Shown here piece by piece: positions 11,600 through 22,790 of a stretch of 64,000 bases of DNA. The notes beneath the pieces were generated by a model, which searched no databases, was not told the DNA's origin, and saw only the letters and a list, made by a program, of their open reading frames with translations. Source of the DNA: Turritopsis dohrnii (Eukaryota > Cnidaria > Hydrozoa > Anthoathecata > Oceaniidae); the NCBI GenBank assembly GCA_027922465.2, contig BQMF02000292.1, forward strand, positions 496,001 to 560,000, given 5' to 3'. Numbering within the stretch: position 1 is the first letter of the stretch; each line of letters begins with the position of its first letter. A program made the position numbers and the translations under genes.

Positions 11600-12837
11600 A
11601 ATGCATTCATCATCATCGCTGCTGTCACAGTCGTCATTGTTGTATTCAGGTATATAAACCCCTTGTTGTTATGGAAAATAAAAAAATGTTCTTGTCAAAT
11701 TGCTTATTTTGAACACAAGTCAAGAAGAAGGACTTAATGCTTTATTAACTTCATAGAGGTCAATTAGCTATATAACATTTTATTGATGTGTTGTTTAATT
11801 TAAAATAAATTTACTGTTGTTCTCTTTCAAGATTCATTTAACGGAACATCCCAAGAAGTAAGCCAGGACCTTAATAAGTTGTTGATTATTGAGATTCAAT
11901 CCCACCCAATAATATGGAACACCCACCTGGCTGAATACAAGAGACATGACAAAAAAAAAATTGTGTGGAATGGCATTGCTTCTAAATTAGGAATATCAGG
12001 TGTGTATTGTACTTTATGGACACTGCTTCAGAAATGTGTTGAGTGTAATTATTAGTCTCATCCACAGAATATTTTATGGATTTCTTACGAAAGTATATAA
12101 AGTATATATAATTTTCTAATGTTTGATTTTTTTTTGCAATGTGTGGTTCCTCAAGAGAGTGGAATTTCTTATTGAAATCATTTTAATATGAAATTTCAAA
12201 GATGGTTTTGCAAATTATACTGAATATCATATATTTGACTAATGCACACAATGTGCTATATATAGACAGTAAAAAACTCTCTGCTTTGTTTTAAAGAAGG
12301 TCTCTAATATATTGATAACATTTAGGTAAAAAATAAACTTCTATTCCACTTCTAGTTGATCAGGCGAAAAAGAGGTGGAAAAACCTCTCAGAAAGTTACA
12401 AAAAGTGCCAAGACAGGCGGAAGCAGCAATGTAAATCTGGGAGTGGTTACTCAAAACCACCGACTTGTAACTTCTTTCAAGAACTGTCATTTTTGAAAGA
12501 CGTTGTAACTAATCGTATGACGCACACAAATGTCCCCCCATCACAACCTGTTTTGATGTCACCACCTCCATCACCATTAACATTTACACAAGTTTCTACA
12601 CCAGATACGCAAGTGCCTGTTGCGACCACAGTTCCTTCGAAGCGAAAAAAAAGAGCAGAAACTAGTGATCCAGTTGAAGATTTTCTTCTTCAAGAAATTA
12701 AAGGAAGAGAGAAAGGTGATACAACTCCTGTCAAAGACGAGGAGGATTTATTTTGTGCAAGCATAGCACCAACACTTCGACGGTTGCCGCTCCGAAAGAA
12801 GCAGCTTGCAAAGTTGAAAATCCAACAACTTTTATAA
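11600..12837 (+). CDS. MADF-BESS DNA-binding protein of the Harbinger element
   Basis: Three exons: one ending at 11649 (start uncertain; an in-frame ATG lies near 11610), 11832-11999, and 12356-12837, with clean GT-AG borders and continuous phase. Exons 2-3 encode a MADF domain: LLIIEIQSHPIIWN...YKRHDKKKIVWNGIASKLG, then the AKKRWKNLSESYKK helix. A Pro/Ser/Thr-rich linker and a C-terminal BESS-like segment (EDLFCASIAPTLRRLPLRKKQLAKLKIQQLL region) follow. In Harbinger elements this second protein binds the transposon ends and helps the transposase enter the nucleus. A larger open frame begins at 11389 but in another phase from exon 2, so it is not used here. Confidence 0.7.
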
Positions 12838-13866
12838 GAAATTGAATTTAAAGTTAATCAACGAAGATATATAGAGCTTGTGATAGATGAACAGCGGTAA
12901 ATTCACGCATGCATAAGAAATGTACTAACACGTCCGTATACTATTACTATGTACAGTCTTCTACAAGTTTTAATGTAATAGCATTCAGCGGGTTGATTGT
13001 TTGCCTATTATTGTGTATATAGTCAATGGAATATAAACACAGGCGAAGAATTCAAACTTTTGATTTGATTTAGAAAGCAAGCCATGTGGAAATGTTGCTT
13101 GTATTCAAGATATCTCCGGCAAAGATTTTCAATTTCTATATGACTTTTTCACAGAATGGCGTGGAATTTACTTTCTCTCCAGACTGGTTTAGAAGAAATT
13201 TTCTGTATTTCATTTATCAATATTTTGGATTCTATGCTATTTCCTCTTATGAAAGCAGTGGGTGTGCCTTGTTAACTTAACAGTCCTCTTATGACTGAAG
13301 CATTGTAACATAAAAGTATGACCGGGGCTTCCTAACTTCTTTTTTCACTGAAAAGGCTAGACCCTGGGAAGAAAAAAAAACATTTGATTTCGACATTTGT
13401 GTACATTTGAGATTTGTATTTTTAAATCAACAAAACAATGTATATATATTTCGCTAATACACAACAATTCAGCATGTAATATTTTTTTTCTCATTTTTAA
13501 CCAAAAGGTTATATATATACCAAAAAAGAACATGAGTAACATGAGTGGTAATCAACAAGAACAACACTGAAATTTCATTTTTGTTCTGAGATGGCAGATG
13601 TTACATAATTTTGTTGAAATCTTTTGTTGATTCTCACCCCCTCAAATATAAATCAAGTTACAAATATTATTTTTAACTGCATGGAGAACTGCAGGAGAAC
13701 ACAAAAAATAACTTGTTGCAAATTTAAGGTATCATCCACACATCAGTCATCACTGCCTCCTACTACAGTGAAAAAGAGGATAGACAGCTGGGTTGGTAGT
13801 GTGATGGTAGACTTTCCTTCAAATATCCACTGATCTTCCAAAAAGCAACAAAGCATAAAAGGCATA
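12838..13866. other. Harbinger interior, no gene seen
   Basis: Non-coding DNA between the MADF gene and the first MITE. Short open frames here have no recognisable domain and no splice context. Confidence 0.4.
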
Positions 13867-14185
13867 TGTGACGGTTTGAGGGAAAATCATAACAAGTGAT
13901 AATTTCTGATAAATTTATTAGTAAATTACTGATTAGAAAACAATAGATTTCGATGAATCAGTAATTCGTTCGATTTATCAGTAATTTGTTTGATGAGTGA
14001 GTGAGTGAGTGAGTGAGTGAGTGAGTGAGTGATTTATTTCATCAGAATAAAAAAGTGAATGAATTACTGATTCATGGATAAATCAAACGAATTACTGATT
14101 ATTTATCAGTATTACTGATTATTACTGATAAAGTTCTGATAAATTACTGATATCACTTGTTATGATTTTCCCTCAAACCGTCACA
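13867..14185. mobile_element. MITE with 35-base inverted ends, 319 bp
   Basis: TGTGACGGTTTGAGGGAAAATC... at 13867 is matched by its exact inverse ending at 14185. TA lies on both sides (13865-13866 and 14186-14187), which fits a Tc1/mariner-type target. The interior is built from repeated ATTACTGATTnATC-type words and a GAGT microsatellite at about 13995-14032, so the whole unit could fold into a hairpin. Confidence 0.75.
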
Positions 14186-14397
14186 TATATAAATATAATA
14201 TAGGTACCATAAGATGAAATATAAGACAAAAAGAAAATAGTCTACATTGTTCTCCAACCTATGTACTGCCTGTGTTAACTTAACAGCAACATTTATTTTA
14301 AAATGTTGCTGAGGGAGGCTCTTCAGTATTCTGTTGTTGTCAATTTTTAAATAAAAGATAGTGTAACACAGGGAATAGGGTGAAATCTATTAAAGGG

Positions 14398-14874
14398 ATT
14401 CCTGCGTCCAAAATGATAATTTACAAATATGATAGAGCTGAAAAAGTTGCTTAACAAGTCTGTTTTCAGTATTTCAATTATTTATAGTTTCTGAGATATT
14501 TCGTTTTTAATATCTTATATTTAATTTATGCAATGCATATTTATGATGTAATAAGATAGTAACTTACACTTTTTATCGCAATAACTTAAGATATGATTAA
14601 TATTACATCGTTGTAAGTTACTATGAAGTAGAGGCTTCCACTCTGAGTTGATTTATAGAAGAATGAAGTCACAATATTTACTAATTCAGAAGTTATACAC
14701 ACTAACAAAATACTATCTTATTACATCATAGTTATGCGTTACATAATTTGAACATTTTTAAATTGAAATATCTGCCCAAGGAAACAAAATTTCCAAAAAC
14801 TGTAAAAAGAGTTCTTAAACAACTTTGTGAGTTCTATCATCATCCCCTGAAATATCGTTTTGGACGCAGGAATA
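14398..14874. mobile_element. MITE-like inverted-repeat element
   Basis: ATTCCTGCGTCCAAAA at 14398 is inverted at about 14859-14874. A second internal inverted pair, around GATGTAATAAGATAGTA (near 14545) and TACTATCTTATTACATC (near 14710), continues the symmetry. No target duplication is clear. Non-coding. Confidence 0.55.
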
Positions 14875-14956
14875 TTTTCATAAAGGAGCAGGTTGATTGG
14901 CATAGATTGCTTTGATTTTTCGCGACTATTCATGTTTCCCCTAATTTAAAAAAAAA

Positions 14957-15388
14957 TCAAGACACAGGACCCAGACGAGAAGAGCACTCTCTCCCTCTTC
15001 TCTTCTCTATATACTTTTTTTCATTTTTGAATAAGAACTTAAGCGTTTTACAGCAGGATACATATATAAAACAATCTATGTCACCCTGCAACATATCCAT
15101 ATCTAAGCACGGACAGTAAATCGTATAAAGAATGATTTTAGTCATATTATTTCTAGCCTCTCTACTACTGTGAGTTTGTCCTTCCAACAACTCAATGTTG
15201 TCCATAATAAATTTTAAACATGACAATGTGTTAGGGAAGCTCATCGAGTTTTTAAAAAACAGAAAGCGCTCTGTTAAAGCCAAAGCCTCGTCACCTTCGC
15301 CCACATGTATTCTATATTTTTTTGCTGAGACCTTTTTCTTCTTTCTTACGGGAGAAGCGGTCGGAGCAAAGTCAGCTTTTACCGGCAT
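14957..15388 (-). CDS. Hypothetical basic protein, possible first exon
   Basis: An ATG-started frame of 143 codons begins with a basic, nuclear-signal-like stretch (SPVRKKKKVSAKKYR) followed by a sensible-looking helical region to about residue 60. The second half reads less like protein and may be intron. It lies inside the Harbinger element, upstream on the same strand as nothing obvious. Could be a genuine first exon or chance; no family recognised. Confidence 0.25.
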   Translation of the reverse strand: MPVKADFAPTASPVRKKKKVSAKKYRIHVGEGDEALALTERFLFFKNSMSFPNTLSCLKFIMDNIELLEGQTHSSREARNNMTKIILYTIYCPCLDMDMLQGDIDCFIYVSCCKTLKFLFKNEKKYIEKRRGRECSSRLGPVS

Positions 15389-15621
15389 GTGGTCCCGTCC
15401 TCGTCCGCCATTTTGTTTATTTTGATTTTTTCTATCTTTCTCCCAGCCGTCTCTGGTTTAACTAATGACGAAGGATTCCTTGTTGTAGATATTAATATGA
15501 CTTTAGTGAGTGAAATCACGGTAAAATTTGCAAGTCAGCAGTTTTTAAAAATGAGGATCCTCGCTTCTTTTAGCTTCGTTGATTATCTTTAATGATTAGA
15601 CTGCTAGTCTATATGCTACCT

Positions 15622-15643
15622 TCTATATATTAATAGCCGATTC

Positions 15644-15680
<37 letters not shown>

Positions 15681-16568
15681 TTGTAAGTCACGCAAAATGG
15701 TAGATTGAGTTGTGAGCGAAATTATTTCTTTTTTTGTGTGCGACGTGAGTTCGAAGCAAATACATTGCAACCCCAATCGAACGTGACTTTTTTTGGCTGA
15801 TGAACTAATAGGAATAACGTTGTGTTTTTATCATTATTGTTAGTTTTATATTCCACGTTGACTTGGCTTTGAAAACAGTACATCAACTTAATACAAAGAA
15901 ACTAACTGATTAAACCTTTTGGACAAAAAGCAGCAGTGGCAGAACGTGGCAGCATATGTTCGGTTTGCCACTAACTCTTGCCTGACTGGGTGACCTTTTT
16001 TTTTGAGCAATCAAAATGTTTAAAAACCGATAGTTAAAAAAAGAGTATCATATAAAAACAAAATGTTTTTTTTTTTTTTGCTTTTGTCGTAATAGTTGTC
16101 TTAATTTCTTTTAATCGATTTCTTTTAATCTATTTTAATCTGATCGAACGTTTTTTTATTCTCTTTATTCATTTAGCACGTGCATTTTTTCTCTCCTCCC
16201 GTGTGAACATTTTAAGAAGAGAAACCATTTTCGACCTGTTTGATAGCACCCATGTTTGAGCGGGTAACTTTTTTAAAAAAGCTTTTTTACAAAAGCAAAT
16301 AAAAGTGGAAGTTGTTCTTCCTACGTTTTGAGTGTATTGTTGTACTGATCAACGATTGGTTTTAAAAAATAAATAAGTCACACATAATGAAAAACCTGAA
16401 AAATAGTTAATGTAACACTGATGTAACACTGACTGCACACCAGAGGTTGTGACTTCGAATCTTTTCCAAGTTGTATGAGCCGTTTATAAAGTAATTTGCC
16501 GTTTATTGATACAGTGATACACAGAGCAGGTGGATATGGGCGGCGAGCGACGCCGCCTTGGCGGCTAG
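15622..16568 (+). mobile_element. Helitron-like non-autonomous element (family I)
   Basis: Begins TCTATATATTAATAGCCGATTCTCTG and ends with a hairpin GCCGCC-TT-GGCGGC whose last base starts the terminal CTAG (16565-16568), followed by T. A TC start and a 3' hairpin with CTRR end are Helitron hallmarks. The same ends occur in the copy at 47823-48662, and the same 3' half at 48663-49377. A TCTG microsatellite at about 15643-15674 lies just inside the 5' end. No Rep/helicase is encoded; it would depend on an autonomous relative. Confidence 0.75.
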
Positions 16569-16987
16569 TTTTTGCAAAAGACTGATCATATTGTATATGC
16601 ACCTTTCTTTTTTCTTGCAAGGAGGCAGCCTTGGTAAATTGAGGAGTTTGTAACTACTTTTGTATTTTTCTGGGAGTAGCATATGAACTAATCTTAGATT
16701 TTTGTTTTCACTACTCTTTACCTATTTTATGAGCATAAATTTTATGCATACGTTATTTGCATACTCACACTCTTCAGTTTTTGGAATAACTATTATACCC
16801 CAAGTTTAAACCAGATATAAATTCATAAGCAAACTCGAGCTTGTCTTGAAAATGTAGTATGTGCTGGTATGCATTGCTTTTTTAGTAAAGTTTTATGATA
16901 GCAAAATACACTATATTATATGAGACAACAAAAGCGTTATATATGAAAGTACCACTGTAAAAGTTGAATATACTAAATATTTCAATG
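16569..16987. other. Harbinger interior, no gene seen
   Basis: Non-coding DNA between the Helitron-like 3' end and the stop codon of the Harbinger transposase. Likely its 3' flanking region. Confidence 0.4.
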
Positions 16988-18254
16988 TTACTCTTTATTG
17001 TTAACTTCTACCGCATACGCATCCCATTGCCAAGGGACTTCACCTTCAGTAGAACAAAAATAATTGCAAAAGTCGTCACGAACCCTTTTAGCATCTTTAC
17101 CGTAGTTGTTTGAGCCACATTGCCCAACTGGTAAAAGACCATTATCATTTCGTATTAGTTCTCTCCATTCACCATTCCTCAACCTTCCATTCCGTTCGTT
17201 GTCAACAAAACCGGGCGGGCAATATGCATCATTAAATACTTTATCCTTCATTAAAAAATTATGAAGTCCCACAGCTGCTTTTGTAATTGACTCAACGGTA
17301 GAAATTTTAGCATGAATAGGTCGACGAAACACCCTAAACCTTGCAGCAAGGATACCAAAACTGTTTTCAATTAAACGTCTTGCCCTGCATATTCGATAAT
17401 TCGTGACTAATTTCCGTATATCCAGATTAGTTTGGGCATAAGGTTTGATAAGGTTAGTCCTGAGAGGAAAAGCATCATCTCCCAGAAAAACATACGGATA
17501 CATAAGATTAGTGCTATCTAATTTTCTTGGTTCTGGTAGTTTCAATACGTTGTTCATAATTGAGTGTCCAATATTGCTATGCGAGAATACACCTGCATCA
17601 CTTTGTCGAATTCATATTTACCATTGCATACCGCAAGAAGAATAATGCTGAAATACTTTTTATAATTAAAGAAAGCTGAACCGCTGTTTGCTGGAGCTTG
17701 AATGCAAACATGCTTTCCATCTATGCAACCTAAACAATTTGGAAAATTCCATCTTTTTTCAAAATAATTAGCGATTTGTCTCCACTCCTCAGTGTCACTC
17801 GGGGATTTTAGAAAGCTGTGTTCAATTAATGCATCCCAAATGGCGTTGGTGGTTTCAGCCACTATACGTGCTATGGTCGTATGTCCCATTCTATAGCTTG
17901 CTGAAATAGTTGAGTAAGCGTCTCCAGTAGCCAAAAAACGAATGGTCACACATAATCTCTCCTTGGGTGAAATGACTCCTTCTCTCGTGTTTGCTTTTAT
18001 AATTTTTGGAGCAACCCACAAAAGAAGTTGCTCCAGCTGCGAGGGAAGCATTCTGAACATTTTGAAAAATAGCTCATGATCAACAAGTATCAATTCTTTA
18101 ACCAAGTTATGAAATTCTCCTTTGCTCTCTCTTTGCTTGAAGATTTCTCTTACCCAAAATCTTTTTCTATACTTCTGCTTACATTGTTTTTTTTTTGTTT
18201 CCGTCGCCGATAAAGAATCAATAATAAAATTAACTGTCTTCTACTCAAATTCAT
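16988..18254 (-). pseudogene. HARBI1-type transposase of the 7.2-kb Harbinger, two frameshifts
   Basis: Minus-strand frame from the ATG at 18254 starts MNLSRRQ. An indel in an A-run near 18187 shifts the frame, after which GEFHNLVKEL...FFKMFRMLPSQLE is read. The DDE core follows: CLGCIDGKHV (first Asp), DAGVFSHSNIG (second Asp), and RRLIENSFGILAARFRVF (the Glu region). Between EFDK and DAGVF, near 17605, there is a second frameshift, immediately before the second catalytic Asp. The C-terminal 189 codons (17557-16988) are otherwise open. The transposase would cut and paste the element at TAA/TTA sites; in this copy it cannot be made. Confidence 0.85.
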
Positions 18255-18423
18255 CTTAGAGTTTTTTCTGGTGTTTGTTTATTCTTTTTTTCGATAGAGA
18301 AAAAGAGCGCACTTTTTATGTGGAATTCTATGATCGAAATATTTCTACCAGAAATTTTTCTCCTCGAAAATTTTCGATCGAAAAATTTTGATCAAAAAGT
18401 GGTCGTGGAAATAGCGCTTAAGA

Positions 18424-19257
18424 TTGGAAAAGGGGCGACCTGGCCAAAATATGGCGCCTAAAGTACATTCCTGGGCGCCTCGAGTACGCTTTGCGACTAG
18501 GAATATAACCTTTAGTGGTGTCTATACTAATTTTAATAGCTTTATACCTACATCTTATAAATATGGCTTATTGTACTCTTTATTACATCGCTGTTTTAAT
18601 ATTTGCTCTAACTATTATAAATTCCATGAGGAAACGGTTTTTCTTAAAGATGTCTTTAAGAAGAATGGTTAGCCTTCAAATATCATCAATTCTTGTATTA
18701 GGGCCTTTCTCAATAGACTTTATCGTCCTAAGTTGGAGGTTCACACTGTTCCGAAAAAACCGTTTTTGTTTGTTCTACCCTTTTTGGGTAATACTTCATT
18801 AAACATTCGTTCTCAGTTACACAGCCTTTTCCGAGAGAAGTTATCGCACTGTGACATTCATGTTATATTTCATGCCAGTGTTAAATTACGATCTCTTTTC
18901 CATTTTAAGGATAAGATTCCGATGTTGCTGCAATCTGGACTTGTTTATCGTTTTAAGTGTAGTAGCTGCAATGCTACTTATTTTGGCAAAACTAAACGCC
19001 ATTTTAAAGTCCGAATTTGTGAGCATCTTGGAATCTCGCATTTAACTAACAAACAGAAATCACTGCAGCCTAATCAGATTTCTGCCGTGTTAGAGCATTC
19101 TCGCCAGTGTCATTTCTCTCCTTCGTTTAACGATTTTGATATTTTGTCTCGTGAGTCTAACGACTTTAAGCTCACCATCAAGGAGAGTTTAGTAATTAGC
19201 CGTGACAAACCTAGCTTATACAAAACTAGCCAATCTTTACCTTTAGAATTATTCTAG
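18424..19257 (+). pseudogene. Penelope-like retroelement, 3' part
   Basis: From about 18490 the translation gives TFSGVYTNFNSFIPTSYKYGLLYSLLHRCF, the C-terminal part of a Penelope-like reverse transcriptase. An in-frame TAG at about 18670 interrupts it. The 18733-19257 frame then carries the GIY-YIG-type endonuclease region: VYRFKCSSCNATYFGKTKRHFKVRICEH, with a C-x2-C insertion typical of this group. The 5' two-thirds are missing, as is usual for truncated retro-copies. It lies just outside the Harbinger right end. Confidence 0.75.
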
Positions 19258-20289
19258 CATTTAATTTCTATTGTATTATGTAACATATTTAAAAAAAAAT
19301 TTTATTCTGTTGTACACTATTGACGTGATCATGGAGAGCGGTACGCCTCCGAAAGCTTGTCAGTCAAACATAAACATGGAATTGTCGAAAAACGTGTAGT
19401 TTTTGATGTCTCACTGAATTTTTACATGACAGCTTGCAACGTGATATAAAAAAAGACTTATGACAAAATGACTAATGACAAGAAAATGACTAACAAAATG
19501 ACTAACAAACTGACTAGAATATAAATTTAAATAAATAAATTTATCACCATTTCCTAAACTTTTATAATATGCAGTGTACGTTTCCCACACCATTTTAGTC
19601 AATGTTGAAAAAGAATACTTGTGTTCGGAAATGGAAGATTTTCATTTTTTTAATCACACTTTCAAAACATGATTGAAAAAGATTGAAAGTTTCACGTGTT
19701 TGTTAAGCAATACTTAAATTTGATTGGGAGAATCACAATTTTCAATAAAACAATATTTGTTCTCGATCGACTATAATTTTATGACTGCCAATTTTTTTTT
19801 GAAGCAGAGTCATCGAGCGCAAGAAAAAAATATTTTACAAGGCTTTGTTGCTCTTACAAATCCAAAAACAAAGATGAGTGAGTTTTATGTGTATATTTAG
19901 AGGTCCATTTAATATTTCTCATACATTTTCCGTGTTTCTTAATATGTTTTTGCCTCCAAAACCGCAGACGGGACTGGGAACGACAACATGATATGACACG
20001 CATAACCTGCTAAATTAGGTGTTTCCCGACTTTCGATTTTACTGAATTTCTTGCATCCGCAAACACTAATTCTGTAAAATCTCTTTTGAGGTTGTCATCC
20101 ACAAAAATTTATTCCGTAAAATATGCCATTTTTGGGTCATTTATCTGCAAAAAATATATTCTGCAAACAAATTCTTTCCTTAAGGTACCATTTTGTAGCA
20201 TTGTTTAAGCTGATCATTTTTAACTAAAAAATAAGCTATATAAAAAAAATTAAGTTAAGTAGAAATCATGAAATCGACTTGGTTGATTG
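19258..20289. other. No gene seen
   Basis: AT-rich. A short degenerate array of ACTAA(C)AAAATG words sits at 19460-19515. Nothing else is supportable. Confidence 0.4.
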
Positions 20290-20966
20290 CAACTTGGATA
20301 AATACACTTAACATTTCAAAGCTATAAAACAAAAGAAACGAACTAAGGAAAATTGCCCAACAGGAAGTAGACTGAGTTGCATTCAGGGCAGTGCGGAATG
20401 AACTCAGATAACATCTACTAAAACAGCTTTTAACCAGACAGCACTTTCGTCCAAAAAACCTAAAAGTGCTTGGAGAACCATACATCATATTCTCAATCCT
20501 AATTTTGAAAGAGCCACAAAGATGTCACCAGCATTCTGAAACAAACATTTTTAACTCAACAGCAGCTAGTTTAACTGGACACAAACCAAACGATCAATTC
20601 CAATCCCAACACGACCTTACAATTGAAACCAACAATTCACAGCCAAGTCAGAAAAGAAATCATCTGTTTAACAAGTGACTGTTCCACTGGATTTGATACC
20701 ATTTCAGTAAGATAATTGTAACCAGTTGCAAACTACATAGCATCTCCGTTAACGGATATAATAAACAAGTTTCCAATGCGATGGAAAATTGGAAGAATAT
20801 CACCGGTTCCGAAAGTAAAAGTACCAACAAAACCAGTAGAATTTCGACCAATATCACTCCTCCCAGTGCTGTCAAAAGTATTCGAAAAAATTATTTTGAA
20901 ACAAGTAAAGGAATTCATCGATGATCAGGGACTTTACAAGTGTAAACAATCTAAATGTGTTTGACA
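20290..20966 (+). pseudogene. LINE reverse transcriptase remnant
   Basis: The clear part is 20776-20964: GRISPVPKV...EFRPISLLPVLSKVFEKIILKQVKEFIDDQGLY, the finger/early palm region of a Jockey/CR1-type reverse transcriptase. Upstream to about 20290 only decayed matches remain, with many stops. The remnant is cut off at 20966 by the mariner element, whose TA target lies at the boundary. No continuation is recognisable on the far side. Confidence 0.6.
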
Positions 20967-20968
20967 TA

Positions 20969-22788
20969 CCGGGTGGTCCAAAAAAAACATGTCCAAAATT
21001 TAATCCTTAATTTCTCCAAAATTATCAATGCATTTTAGCTTAACTTTTGTACAAAAATTATTTCGTATGTTTACAAACGAAATCCGAAATATCTTGCATA
21101 TTGGACCATTTGCTATAAAGTTATGAACTTTTGAAGTTGGCATATAATTTTTGAGTTGTATGAAAATTGACGTCAAAAAGGGTGTTCTTTCTCTTGCTAA
21201 ACTTTTGCAGATATCCGACAGTAATATCCTACGAGCATGTCGCATAATTTTTGTCAATACAACGTCTTCTTTTTCAAAAGATGCTATTCCATTGTAGTCT
21301 GACGGTTTCGCATATTCACTTTTTCATCTTGGACGAAGCCGGTTCTCTTTTGTGTTAAAAATGGTTTTTTCTGCCGAAGACAAAGCTGTGATAAAAAATG
21401 ATTACGTGGAAAAACAATGGACCGCATATCGTATTTGTCAGGAGCATCCATCAAAGAAGTGGCACAAAAACTCCGTACAAAATTTGATAAATCGTTTCAA
21501 AGTTTTTGGATCAATGGATAGAAAACCGGGATCAGGGAGAAAAAGAACTGTAACAACGCCGGAGAATGAGAAGATTGTGAACGAGCTTATTTGCTCGCAG
21601 GAGGACAATCCTGGATCCCATTTGTCACCTCGGGAGATAGAAAAGCACACAGGAATCAAAAGATCGTCCGTAGTGAGAATGGTAAAGCGTAACGGTTGGA
21701 AGAATTACAAAAGAGTCAAAACGCCACGAATGAGTGAAGCCACGAAGCAAAGACGCACAGAAAGAGCTGCAGCGCTTGCAGAGAGGTTTGGAAAAAGCAA
21801 AAGGAGCATCGAACGTTGTGTGTGGCAAGATGAGAAGGATTTTACTCTAGAGGTACCAATGAACAATCAGAACAGTAGAGTGTATGGTAAGGAGAAGAAA
21901 GCTGATGTTCCTGACGGTAGTCTGTTTCATGAAAAGAACAAACAGAGTAAGAAAGTCATGGTTTCCGCTTGTGTTTCATGGTATGGTGCAACCAAGCCTT
22001 TCTTCGTCAACAACAATGGTATCAAAGTAAATGCTAAATCGTACCACAGACACCTAAACAAACAACTTATTCCCGAAATTGATGAACTCGTTAAACGAAA
22101 GGATTGGGTGTACATCCAGGATAGCGCGCCATCCCATCGGTCGAATCTGGTACAAGATTATCTTAAGGAGAGATTGAAGAAACGGTTTGTGAAATCAACT
22201 GAATGGCCCCCTTCGTCCCCAGACTGCAATCCCCTTGACTATCACTTCTGGGATAAAATAAAGTTAAAAGTGTATGAAAACCGATTTAACCAACCATTCG
22301 ATAATGAGGATCAATTGAAAAGAAGAATAAGAAGAGTCTGGTCAGAAGTAGCGCAAGATGTGGTCGAGATACGCAAAGCTCTCAAACAGTTTGTTCCTCG
22401 TTTAGAAACTGTTGCTGAAAAACAAGGCAATTGCATTAAAATGAAATTCAAATGAAAACTTTGAAAACTGTATTCTTTGTCTATCAATGCAACTTTTGCA
22501 TCTTGAAAATTATTGATAGTTTGAATTTTGATTGTTTTAAACTCGGCTTGTCAAATTTCATTTCACCTTTTTGACGTCAATCTTTTACGATTTTCCTGCA
22601 ATAAAAAATAAGTGGTATCTAGAAAAAATATCATAGTTGTCCCTAAATCCATTCGTTTGAGTCCGGTTTCCGTTTTTGAGCCCAAAAGTACTTATAGTTT
22701 TCCGGTGCGAATTTCTGCGACTCTAGGTAAAAGACACTAAGCTTTATAAATAAAATAAATTTGGACACGTTTTTTTTGGACCACCCGG
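20969..22788. mobile_element. Tc1/mariner transposon, complete, 1.8 kb
   Basis: Inverted ends CCGGGTGGTCCAAAAAAAAC(A/G)TGTCC at 20969 and 22788 differ by one base over the first ~27. They are flanked by the TA duplication of this superfamily (20967-20968 and 22789-22790). One intact transposase gene fills the centre. Low end divergence and an open gene suggest a fairly recent insertion. Confidence 0.9.
21361..22455 (+). CDS. Tc1/mariner transposase, 364 residues
   Basis: Starts at the ATG at 21361 (MVFSAEDK; an upstream TTG is less likely) and runs uninterrupted. It has an N-terminal paired helix-turn-helix DNA-binding region with the GR-rich linker GSGRKRTVT, then an RNase-H-like core: the first Asp in VWQDEKDF, the second in YIQDSAPSH, and the third in SPDCNPLDYHFWD. 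About 38 residues separate the second and third Asp, longer than the 34 of classical mariner. It cuts the element at its ends and inserts it at TA. Appears functional on paper. Confidence 0.9.
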   Translation: MVFSAEDKAVIKNDYVEKQWTAYRICQEHPSKKWHKNSVQNLINRFKVFGSMDRKPGSGRKRTVTTPENEKIVNELICSQEDNPGSHLSPREIEKHTGIKRSSVVRMVKRNGWKNYKRVKTPRMSEATKQRRTERAAALAERFGKSKRSIERCVWQDEKDFTLEVPMNNQNSRVYGKEKKADVPDGSLFHEKNKQSKKVMVSACVSWYGATKPFFVNNNGIKVNAKSYHRHLNKQLIPEIDELVKRKDWVYIQDSAPSHRSNLVQDYLKERLKKRFVKSTEWPPSSPDCNPLDYHFWDKIKLKVYENRFNQPFDNEDQLKRRIRRVWSEVAQDVVEIRKALKQFVPRLETVAEKQGNCIKMKFK

Positions 22789-22790
22789 TA

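Larger units (their letters stand above)
11202..18418. mobile_element. PIF/Harbinger DNA transposon, 7.2 kb, with nested insertions
   Basis: The termini are exact 29-base inverted repeats starting AGCGCTATTTCCACGACC at 11202 and ending at 18418. Both are flanked by TAA (11199-11201 and 18419-18421), the 3-base duplication of this superfamily. Inside are the two genes such elements usually carry, a MADF-type DNA-binding protein on the plus strand and a HARBI1-type transposase on the minus strand. There are also later arrivals: two MITEs (13867, 14398) and a Helitron-like element (15622). The transposase is frameshifted, so this copy is no longer autonomous. Confidence 0.9.

Noticed and set aside
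13975..14040. A CRISPR-like or satellite array
   Set aside because: It is a simple GAGT microsatellite inside a MITE, with no spacers.
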